DNA from: JALEFZ01 sp039817415
GTDB lineage: Bacteria; Bacteroidota; Bacteroidia; J057
Direction: 5' to 3'
Length of the DNA stretch: 50,297 bases
Assembly (NCBI GenBank): GCA_039817415.1
Contig: JBCBVV010000048.1
Coordinates: 1 to 50,297 of the forward strand
Below the pieces are notes generated by a model, which saw only the letters and a list, made by a program, of their open reading frames with translations, made no database searches and was not told the origin of the DNA. The position numbers and the translations under genes were made by a program. This document shows, one piece after another, positions 33,812 to 41,279 of this stretch; within the stretch, counting starts at the first letter, position 1; every line of letters starts with the position of its first letter.

Positions 33812-34861
33812 CTACTTGCGCTTGATCCTATAACGAAGGCTAAATTGGTGGGCATTGAAAAGCCCTGCGGAGCCGAGACTGCTATAACCATAATCGAAGG
33901 CAAAACCTTTCCGATTGGCTCTGATTCCAACTCCCAAGCTAAAGCCGGACATACCCGCTCTATTTTGAGACCTCAGTTCCTGTCTTCTTAAATGGTTATA
34001 TCCTACTCGAAGTCTTAGGCTTTTCCCTAGCAGAAATTCTCCGCCAAAAACCATATGTCGGGCGATTCGATCTGCTACACCAGGGGAATTGTCAATAGGG
34101 TTGCCATTAAAGTCCAGTTCTATTTCTGCATTAGGGTCATCATACACTAGGTCCCAATGCTCAAGATGGGTAAGGGTCATCGAAAACCTAAGGGGCATGT
34201 ATTTGAGCTTATTCGATACCCCAGCTACAATTTGCAAAGGCAAGGGCTCTCTACTTCCGTTGGCTGAATAAGTGGAAGTCTGGATACCAAGATTCTTAAA
34301 TACTAGGCCAGCAGAAAACAATCCACTATCACTTAAATAAGAAGCGCCCAAATCAAGTGCTAAACCTGTAGCCGAAAAACCTGGTGCTAGATTCGAGGCA
34401 ATAAACTTCAAATTAGAACCAACATGTATATTGGTCAGCCCAATCGGCCGAGCGTATCCTACCGTTACAACTGCTTCATTACTAGAAAAAGTATTCGTCA
34501 GGTTACCAAAGGCATCCGCTCCTTGCTGTCTACCTGAATTGAAATATTTCACGCTCCCGTGAACATAGCCAACCTTGTCGATCGTTTTTGCATAACCAGA
34601 ATAGCCATATTTGATCCCAGCTAAATAAGGAGCATATGACACAGCCACCCAGTTATCCATAGAATCATTTAAAAGGGCTGGATTTTCATAAGCCATGACA
34701 GGATCATCATCCCTTAAGGATACATTGGTACCACCAATGGCAGTCAAACGAGCAGAAGGAGTTAGATTCAGGAAGTCGAAGGTATGCTGCCCACCAATTT
34801 GCCCAAATGAAGAAAGGGCAATTCCAATCAGCAGTGTACAGGTGCTTAATATCTTTTTCAC
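33812..34861 (-). CDS. porQ: Type IX secretion system protein PorQ
   Basis: A 349-residue outer-membrane protein. A signal peptide (residues 1-20, MKKILSTCTLLIGIALSSF then GQ) precedes the conserved PorQ opening GGQHTFDFLNLTPSARLTAIGG. The rest has alternating beta-barrel strands in the FadL/PorV-like style and ends LFNAHQFSLRYRIKRK. PorQ works with PorU, PorV and PorZ in the attachment complex that processes T9SS cargo and fixes it on the surface. This fits the several T9SS cargo genes in the same window. The other T9SS genes are not here, which is normal because they are scattered in Bacteroidota. Confidence 0.9.
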   Translation of the reverse strand: MKKILSTCTLLIGIALSSFGQIGGQHTFDFLNLTPSARLTAIGGTNVSLRDDDPVMAYENPALLNDSMDNWVAVSYAPYLAGIKYGYSGYAKTIDKVGYVHGSVKYFNSGRQQGADAFGNLTNTFSSNEAVVTVGYARPIGLTNIHVGSNLKFIASNLAPGFSATGLALDLGASYLSDSGLFSAGLVFKNLGIQTSTYSANGSREPLPLQIVAGVSNKLKYMPLRFSMTLTHLEHWDLVYDDPNAEIELDFNGNPIDNSPGVADRIARHMVFGGEFLLGKSLRLRVGYNHLRRQELRSQNRAGMSGFSLGVGIRANRKGFAFDYGYSSLGSAGLFNAHQFSLRYRIKRK

Positions 34862-34987
34862 AGCCCTAAACTATGGCTTTTTCAGATGGGAAGGAAGGTA
34901 AAAATTGACGACTTATTGCACGCTTCTCCCAAGACATACATAAATCAAACACTTACGCTAAAAGGCCCTTTGAGTAAGACATATGGT

Positions 34988-35023
34988 AATCCTATACATA
35001 AGGTATAGAATAGGATTTTTTTT
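34988..35023 (+). terminator. Terminator-like hairpin with no upstream plus-strand gene
   Basis: AATCCTAT (34988-34995) pairs with ATAGGATT (35010-35017), running into eight T residues. An alternative inner stem, CTATAC/GTATAG, competes with it. No plus-strand gene ends upstream, so it would terminate only a short RNA starting within the ~125 bp after the porQ start. Confidence 0.5.
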
Positions 35024-35334
35024 CCTCCGAAATAATAGTGAGGGCTGTCTGCAGTCCCATGCGCTTTTAGTCAAGGGTGAAAAGATGAGACGCGAAAATG
35101 GTCGAAAATGGACCAAAATTATCCACAATCTCAAATATCCTTATCATTCGTGCATTTTATAAGGATAATCGTGTCGGTTCTCGTAGCATCAAAAAGGGGG
35201 TAATATGGCTTCTGAGCTATTATATGCCCCTGATATATAACTATTTGAAACCTTTTTGCCGAAATGCGTAAACATTCAGGGACTGGAAATAAGAAATTGA
35301 AGCATTTAACAATTTTTTGAGAATAGCTTTTTTA

Positions 35335-35342
35335 TAGCTTTG
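35335..35342 (+). promoter_or_regulatory. -7 promoter element of the LOG gene
   Basis: TAGCTTTG matches TAnnTTTG exactly and ends 22 bp before the ATG at 35365. A TTTG lies at 35316-35319 but with a short 15-bp spacer. Confidence 0.55.
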
Positions 35343-35364
35343 CCCCGGTTCAGAAATAATCAAC

Positions 35365-36072
35365 ATGGATACTAACTCAAGTACATACTTCTCAGAACGA
35401 AAAAACGAATGGAAAAAACATTCGGGCCAAGAGTCTTGGACAGTGTTCAAGATCATGGCGGAGTTCGTAGAAGGATTTGAGAAAATGTCTGAGATTGGAC
35501 CTTGCGTGTCCATCTTTGGTTCTGCACGTACCAAACCAGGCACTAAATACTATGAATTGGCTACTGAAGTGGCCTCCAAGCTTACCAATGCTGGTTTTGG
35601 TGTCATCACAGGTGGTGGCCCTGGTATTATGGAAGCAGGAAACAAGGGAGCACGTGAGGCAGGAGGAGCATCTGTTGGACTTAACATCATGCTTCCTTTT
35701 GAGCAACACTCCAATCCCTATATCGATCAGGACAAAGACATCAACTTCGACTATTTCTTTGTACGCAAGGTGATGTTCGTCAAATATTCACAAGGCTTTG
35801 TGGTCATTCCAGGAGGATTTGGCACCCTCGATGAGCTATTCGAAGCCCTTACCCTTATCCAGACAGAGAAGATTGATGAGTTTCCCGTCGTGTTAATGGG
35901 AAGTGAGTTTTGGGGAGGATTAGTCGATTGGATCAAGAGCACTTTGCTTGAGGCCAATGGCAATATTTCCCCAGGAGATCTGGATCTATTTACGGTTGTA
36001 GACACTGCTGATGAGGCAGTTAACTACATCACAAACTTCTATCAAAAACGTCTACTCAAGCCAAACTTCTAA
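35365..36072 (+). CDS. LOG family (TIGR00730) nucleotide 5'-monophosphate phosphoribohydrolase-like protein
   Basis: A 235-residue Rossmann-fold protein of the LOG/lysine decarboxylase-like family. The catalytic signature PGGxGTxxE is present as PGGFGTLDE at residues 149-157. The phosphate-binding GGGPGIMEAGNKGA lies near residues 89-102. Members release the base from nucleoside monophosphates; the cytokinin-activating plant LOG enzymes are the best known, but bacterial members often act on AMP or others. About 40 N-terminal residues precede the core. The gene is transcribed alone from the element at 35335, divergent from porQ. Confidence 0.9.
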   Translation: MDTNSSTYFSERKNEWKKHSGQESWTVFKIMAEFVEGFEKMSEIGPCVSIFGSARTKPGTKYYELATEVASKLTNAGFGVITGGGPGIMEAGNKGAREAGGASVGLNIMLPFEQHSNPYIDQDKDINFDYFFVRKVMFVKYSQGFVVIPGGFGTLDELFEALTLIQTEKIDEFPVVLMGSEFWGGLVDWIKSTLLEANGNISPGDLDLFTVVDTADEAVNYITNFYQKRLLKPNF

Positions 36073-36272
36073 TTTTACCATTCTATTGAACAGTTCTACC
36101 AAACTTTCATTCAAAATGCTGATTCAAGCACTTTTGCGTTGCCGGAAAAGCCGGATTGATTAGACTGCAAATGTGAACTATTCAGCCACATGAAAGATTT
36201 TCGCGCAAATTGTCGGAAAACATTCGGTGGACTTTTCGTAAAACCCAAACATCATTAGTTATACCCCAAACC

Positions 36273-37364
36273 ATGGCAAAACTGAGTTATTTTATTCTAC
36301 CCCTAGGGATATTGTGCAGCGGAGTATCTATTGCTCCTCAGCCAGAGCCCCAGCCGGTAGTCGAAACGACGCAACAATCGGAGGTTAGGGATTTCAAATT
36401 CGTTTCAACCCACATGACCTCTGGTGAGGATATCCCAAGGGAATTCTATTTCGCCGGACAGTGGGTTCCCGCACAGGAGACCCATGTGCATACCAAGCTG
36501 GTAAAAACCATCAGAAAATATTCCAAATACAATTACGGCAACAAGATCATCACCAGAAGACTGGGAAGATATGAGCAAACCTTTAGAAACATCCTCTCAG
36601 AAATGGGAGTTCCTGAAGACTTTGTGTACTTGTCCGTGATTGAAAGTAACCTCTCTAATGCAATCTCTCCTGTAGGAGCACGTGGATTCTGGCAGTTTAT
36701 GCCTTACACCGCAAAACAGTACGGTTTGGAAGTGTCTTCAACAGTAGATGAGCGCTACCACCCTGAAAAGGCAACTTATGCAGCGGCAGAATATCTTTTG
36801 GCTGCCTATGAGGAATTCGAAGATTGGTTCTTGGTTGCTGCGGCATACAATATGGGACCAGGTGGTGTTCATAGAGCTATGCGCCATCAAGAAGCTTGTT
36901 CTTACTTTGACTTGGACCTCAATCGCGAGACTGCCAAGTATGTATACAGAATGTTGGCGCACAAGATTATCCTGAATCAGCCACAGAAATATGAGATTGA
37001 AGTATCCGAAGATCGCATGTTAGCTCCTATCGAGTACAGTTCTGTGATGGTGGATAAAAATATCTCCAATCTTGCTACCTTTGCCCGTGAGCACGGTACT
37101 GATCTTGAAACCCTGAGAAACCTTAATCCATGGTTGATAGCCAATCGCCTAAAAGTGAAGGCAGGGAAAACATATGAGATCAGGATTCCGTTAGATGAAA
37201 ACCTGCGCATGGACGAGTTGGCAGTTGAGAATTTTGTTATTGATTTACCAGAACCACAAGAAGAATCTCAGTCCGACTCTACCCAGAAAGTTGAATCCAT
37301 TGTGCAGGACAAGGAAACGCCTGCGACACCAGTAGTGGTGGCGGATTCAAGTAAGAAGGTATGA
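36273..37364 (+). CDS. MltD-like lytic murein transglycosylase
   Basis: A 363-residue exported cell-wall enzyme. The ATG at 36273 starts a signal peptide (MAKLSYFILPLGILCSG); an upstream in-frame start at 36210 would add 21 polar residues. The SLT catalytic domain (about 95-235) has the active-site Glu124 in SVIESN, then GARGFWQFMP and AYNMGPGGV, all typical of MltD. Residues about 270-310 (NISNLATFAREHGTDLETL then LNPWL) look like one LysM peptidoglycan-binding repeat. It cleaves glycan strands to 1,6-anhydro products. Its stop codon overlaps the uvrA start by 4 bp. Confidence 0.9.
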   Translation: MAKLSYFILPLGILCSGVSIAPQPEPQPVVETTQQSEVRDFKFVSTHMTSGEDIPREFYFAGQWVPAQETHVHTKLVKTIRKYSKYNYGNKIITRRLGRYEQTFRNILSEMGVPEDFVYLSVIESNLSNAISPVGARGFWQFMPYTAKQYGLEVSSTVDERYHPEKATYAAAEYLLAAYEEFEDWFLVAAAYNMGPGGVHRAMRHQEACSYFDLDLNRETAKYVYRMLAHKIILNQPQKYEIEVSEDRMLAPIEYSSVMVDKNISNLATFAREHGTDLETLRNLNPWLIANRLKVKAGKTYEIRIPLDENLRMDELAVENFVIDLPEPQEESQSDSTQKVESIVQDKETPATPVVVADSSKKV

Positions 37365-40189
37365 GCAAAAAGAAGAAGGAAGGAGTAATTGAAGTTCTCG
37401 GAGCAAGAGAACATAACCTGAAAAACATAGATGTACACATACCCCGTAAAAAACTGGTCGTCATTACAGGCGTCAGTGGATCGGGAAAAAGTTCGCTGGC
37501 CTTCGACACCATTTATGCCGAAGGCCAGCGCCGTTATTTAGAAAGTTTCTCAGCCTACGCCCGCCAATTCTTGGGGGACCTTAGAAGCCCAGACGTAGAT
37601 AGAATCGATGGCCTCAGCCCCGTAATTGCCATTGAACAAAAAACCACATCGAGAAATCCCAGATCTACCGTAGGTACGGTTACTGAAATTTACGACCTCC
37701 TTAGGCTGTTGTACGCTCGTGCTGGAGATGCCATTTCCTACAAGACTGGCAAGAAGATGGTTAAAATGACCGACGAACAGGTTGTTGAAGCCATTACCGA
37801 ATCATTCGACGGTCAAAAATTCCTTATTCTTTCCCCTCTTATTCGTTCAAGAAAAGGCCATTACAGAGAGCTATTCGAAAACCTGGCTAGACAAGGATAT
37901 ACCCGTGTTCGTGTAGACGGAGTGGTGCAGGAGATCGAAAAAGGAATGAAACTCGATCGTTACAAGGTACACGATATCGAATTGGTTGTAGATCGAGTCA
38001 AGGTTGGAGGAGATGCCAAGAGGCTATTCGAAAGCGTCCAGCGAGCCATGAAGACAGGCGATGGAACTGTCCTTCTCCTAAATCACGAAACCGAAGAAAC
38101 TCATTGGTATTCAAGAAACCTGATGGACCCTGAGTCGGGAATTTCCTACGATGTTCCTTCTCCTAATACCTTTTCATTCAACTCCCCCTATGGAGCTTGC
38201 CCAACCTGTAATGGCATGGGAGAAGTTTATGAGGTGGACATGAGTCAACTGGTTCCGGATCCTGCCCTTTCCATCAACAAAGGAGCCCTCGCCCCACTAG
38301 GGGAATACAGAGATATTTGGGCGTTTCGCCAGCTAAGAAAAATATCCGAGCACTTTGGTTTCTCTATGGCTACGCCTTGGAAAGACATTCCAGAGGAAGC
38401 AAAAATGCTCGTATTAAGCGGAGAAAGAACCGCCGCTGCCAAAGGCTTAAGAACACGATTCGAAGGAGTAAAGGCCTTTGTATCAGACCAGTATCACAAC
38501 TCCTCCTCAGAAAAGATCAAAAGCTGGGCAGAACAATTCATGCGCATCAGCACTTGCCCGACCTGTAATGGAGCAAGGTTGAAAAAAGAAAGCTTATACT
38601 TCCATATTGATGGAAAAAATATATCCGAATTGGCTAGAATGGATATTGGAACCCTTTCCCAATGGTTTGTAGGGCTGGAAGAGAGACTAAGTGAACGTCA
38701 GCAGAAGATTGGAGAGGAAGTCATCAAAGAACTACGGAAACGAATAGGTTTCCTCATGGAAGTAGGATTGGACTATCTAGCCCTTGACCGTCCTGCAAAA
38801 ACCCTATCAGGAGGTGAGGCTCAACGCATACGTCTTGCCACGCAGATTGGATCTCAACTTGTCAACGTATTATATATTCTGGATGAGCCCTCCATTGGCC
38901 TTCACCAGCGCGATAACGAAAAATTGATCCAGTCGCTCATCAAGCTGAGAGACCTTGGCAACAGCGTCCTTGTAGTTGAACACGACAAGGATACCATGCT
39001 TGCCTCTGATTTCATCATTGACTTTGGCCCTGGAGCAGGCTTGTATGGCGGAGAAATCGTTGGCCAAGGAAATCCTGATCAATTCCTCCAATTGAAGTCA
39101 TCTACAGCAGACTATTTAGCTGGTAGGCTTCAAATTGAAGTTCCTGAGGAGCGTCGTACTCCTCAACCTAATACCCTTGTTTTGAAAGGAGCAAGTGGTA
39201 ATAACCTAAAATCTGTGGATTTGGAACTCCCACTGGGGGTATTCATTTGTGTTACAGGTGTCTCTGGCTCAGGGAAATCGACCCTGATCAATGAGACCCT
39301 TCACCCAATTATTTCCCAGTTCCTTTACAGATCCAAGAAAAAGCCCATGCCATTCGATTCCTTCGAAGGGCTTGACCATATCAATAAAATCGTTCGAATC
39401 GACCAATCTCCCATTGGTAGAACGCCCAGATCAAATCCAGCGACTTATACAGGGCTATTTACCTACATTAGAGAGCTATTTGCCCAATTACCGGAAGCCA
39501 AGGCAAGAGGCTATAAAATTGGACGTTTCTCCTTCAATGTTAAAGGGGGTAGATGCGATGAGTGTGAAGGAGCAGGTGTCAAGACCATTGAAATGAACTT
39601 TCTCCCCGATGTCTACATTCAATGTCCGAAATGTCAAGGCAAACGATACAATCGCGAAACGCTTGAGGTCAGGTATAAGGGAAAATCTATTTCCGATGTC
39701 CTCAACATGAACATCGAGGAAGCACTAGCGTTTTTTGATGCGTTACCAAGAATCAAACGGAAGCTGAAGACCTTATATGACGTAGGACTAGGCTACATTA
39801 CCCTTGGCCAACCGGCTACTACCCTTTCAGGTGGAGAAGCCCAGCGTATCAAGATTTCAGCAGAACTCTCCAAAAGAGATACTGGAAATACCCTCTATAT
39901 CCTAGACGAACCCACGACAGGTCTACACTTCAAGGATATACAGATGCTCCTCAAAGTTCTCAACCAATTGGTAGACAGGGGAAACACTGTACTTGTCATT
40001 GAGCACAACTTAGATGTGATCAAAGTAGCGGACTGGGTGATTGATCTGGGACCTGAAGGAGGTTCGGGTGGTGGCAACATCCTTGTTCAAGGCCCTCCTG
40101 AAAAGGTGGCAGACCACAAAGACTCACATACAGGGAGGTTCCTGAAAAAGGAATTAGAAGAAGCGCGTATCCATGCTGTAAAATCCTGA
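37361..40189 (+). CDS. uvrA: Excinuclease ABC subunit A
   Basis: The damage-recognition ATPase of nucleotide excision repair, 942 residues, full length. The first Walker A is GVSGSGKSS at residues 37-45; the second is GVSGSGKST near residue 628. Zinc-binding cysteines are present: CPTC-x-G pairs around residue 283 and residue 399, and CDEC with CPKC around residues 730-755. Both ABC signature motifs read LSGGEAQRI. It acts with UvrB and UvrC, which are not in this window. The start ATGA overlaps the stop of the transglycosylase gene, so translation is probably coupled. Confidence 0.98.
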   Translation: MSKKKKEGVIEVLGAREHNLKNIDVHIPRKKLVVITGVSGSGKSSLAFDTIYAEGQRRYLESFSAYARQFLGDLRSPDVDRIDGLSPVIAIEQKTTSRNPRSTVGTVTEIYDLLRLLYARAGDAISYKTGKKMVKMTDEQVVEAITESFDGQKFLILSPLIRSRKGHYRELFENLARQGYTRVRVDGVVQEIEKGMKLDRYKVHDIELVVDRVKVGGDAKRLFESVQRAMKTGDGTVLLLNHETEETHWYSRNLMDPESGISYDVPSPNTFSFNSPYGACPTCNGMGEVYEVDMSQLVPDPALSINKGALAPLGEYRDIWAFRQLRKISEHFGFSMATPWKDIPEEAKMLVLSGERTAAAKGLRTRFEGVKAFVSDQYHNSSSEKIKSWAEQFMRISTCPTCNGARLKKESLYFHIDGKNISELARMDIGTLSQWFVGLEERLSERQQKIGEEVIKELRKRIGFLMEVGLDYLALDRPAKTLSGGEAQRIRLATQIGSQLVNVLYILDEPSIGLHQRDNEKLIQSLIKLRDLGNSVLVVEHDKDTMLASDFIIDFGPGAGLYGGEIVGQGNPDQFLQLKSSTADYLAGRLQIEVPEERRTPQPNTLVLKGASGNNLKSVDLELPLGVFICVTGVSGSGKSTLINETLHPIISQFLYRSKKKPMPFDSFEGLDHINKIVRIDQSPIGRTPRSNPATYTGLFTYIRELFAQLPEAKARGYKIGRFSFNVKGGRCDECEGAGVKTIEMNFLPDVYIQCPKCQGKRYNRETLEVRYKGKSISDVLNMNIEEALAFFDALPRIKRKLKTLYDVGLGYITLGQPATTLSGGEAQRIKISAELSKRDTGNTLYILDEPTTGLHFKDIQMLLKVLNQLVDRGNTVLVIEHNLDVIKVADWVIDLGPEGGSGGGNILVQGPPEKVADHKDSHTGRFLKKELEEARIHAVKS

Positions 40190-40284
40190 TAATCATTTGC
40201 AGATCATTCAAGCTCGCTGACAGAGCTAGACTCTTATTCTAAAGAGCGGCCCTTTTTATCAAGGTGATTTTGCCTAAATTCAAC

Positions 40285-40292
40285 TAGTTTTG
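40285..40292 (+). promoter_or_regulatory. -7 promoter element of the 40.3-43.5 kb operon
   Basis: TAGTTTTG matches TAnnTTTG exactly and ends 15 bp before the ATG at 40308. A TTTG at 40269-40272 is too close (12 bp) for a standard -33 element. Confidence 0.5.
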
Positions 40293-40307
40293 CGCAAAAC
40301 CACCATT

Positions 40308-40802
40308 ATGTCACCCATACTAAAGAATATTCTCCTATTGATCCTAGGCATGGTTGTCGCCTTTTCAACCATCAGCCTAATCGATTATGTTGGGCATCAG
40401 TTTTATCCTCCTTCCGAAGAAATTGAAGCGGCTTCCCTTGAACTTAGCGAAATGGACGGAAGTGATCTGGAAGCCTATGAGGCAGCCAAGCAAAAACTGA
40501 TTCAAACTGCCAAGGACTATATGGGATCAGCTCCTATGGGCGCTTTGTTCATGATCATGCTTTCATGGCTAATGGGGGCTTTCATCGGTGCATTTACCAG
40601 TGCTGCGATTGCAGACGAAAGGCGAATGAACCTGGGAATGACCGTTGGTTTTCTTGTCCTTTCCGCCACTGTGGCCAACTTCATTATCCTACCCGTACAC
40701 CCTATTTGGATGATGATTTCAGGAGCGATCCTGATTATTCTACAAGCTTGGTTAGGTACAACCATAGCGATTCGTTTCTTCCCCAAAACACCCAAATCAT
40801 GA
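40308..40802 (+). CDS. Small integral membrane protein, unknown
   Basis: A 164-residue protein with four hydrophobic helices: residues about 5-27, 80-100, 107-127 and 130-155. A charged segment (about 35-70, EEIEAASLELSEMDGSDLEAYE) follows the first helix. I take the ATG at 40308; an earlier in-frame non-ATG start at 40290 lies inside the promoter element. No family recognised. The stop overlaps the start of the VOC gene (ATGA), so they form an operon. Confidence 0.75.
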   Translation: MSPILKNILLLILGMVVAFSTISLIDYVGHQFYPPSEEIEAASLELSEMDGSDLEAYEAAKQKLIQTAKDYMGSAPMGALFMIMLSWLMGAFIGAFTSAAIADERRMNLGMTVGFLVLSATVANFIILPVHPIWMMISGAILIILQAWLGTTIAIRFFPKTPKS

Positions 40803-41209
40803 GTAAAAAAGTAACGGGTATAGGAGGCATATTCTTCAAGGCAGATGATCCTGATGGCATGAAAGCCTGGTACAACAAACACCTAGGAATTCCATCTGAT
40901 CGTTACGGCGCTCTGTTTTCATGGCATCCCAAGGGACAGCCTGATCACCTCGCCTTTACCAACTGGAGCATCATGTCCAAGGATACCGACCATACAGAGC
41001 CCAGCAAATCCTCCTTCATGATCAATTACAGGGTAGAAAATCTGGAAGAGTTGCTAATCGAACTGGAAAAAGAGGGAGTGGAGATCATCGGACAACCCCA
41101 AAGCTATGAGTATGGTAAATTTGCCTGGATCATGGACCCTGAAGGAAACAAGATCGAACTATGGGAACCCATAGACAAGCCCTTCGAAGGAGGAAATAAC
41201 GAAGTTTAG
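40799..41209 (+). CDS. VOC (glyoxalase/bleomycin-resistance fold) protein
   Basis: A 136-residue protein of the vicinal-oxygen-chelate superfamily. It opens VTGIGGIFFKADDPDGMKAWYNKHLGIP and ends FAWIMDPEGNKIELWEP, where the glutamate in IELWE is the usual metal ligand. The middle has the typical beta-alpha-beta layout and the NLEELLIELEKEGVEI helix. Such proteins include glyoxalases, dioxygenases and resistance proteins; no substrate can be given. It starts within the stop codon of the preceding gene and is followed within 71 bp by the DUF5916 gene. Confidence 0.9.
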   Translation: MSKKVTGIGGIFFKADDPDGMKAWYNKHLGIPSDRYGALFSWHPKGQPDHLAFTNWSIMSKDTDHTEPSKSSFMINYRVENLEELLIELEKEGVEIIGQPQSYEYGKFAWIMDPEGNKIELWEPIDKPFEGGNNEV

Positions 41210-41279
41210 ATGATATTTGATTTTCAATATAGGCAAACTCTTTCCCCCAATCATTGTTTCAACACTAAACCTTAAGGCA

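Larger units (their letters stand above)
34862..35364. other. Structured divergent intergenic region porQ / LOG
   Basis: A 503-bp stretch with no gene but several hairpins: a terminator-like hairpin at 34988-35023, a small one at 35042-35057 (GGGCTG against CAG-T-CCC), a perfect 9-bp inverted repeat at 35136-35167, and a long imperfect hairpin at 35195-35231. The LOG promoter element is at 35335-35342. The density of structure is higher than in any other gap of this window. Confidence 0.6.

Noticed and set aside
40200..40262. Terminator after uvrA
   Set aside because: Only short weak pairings are visible before the T-run; I cannot support a hairpin.
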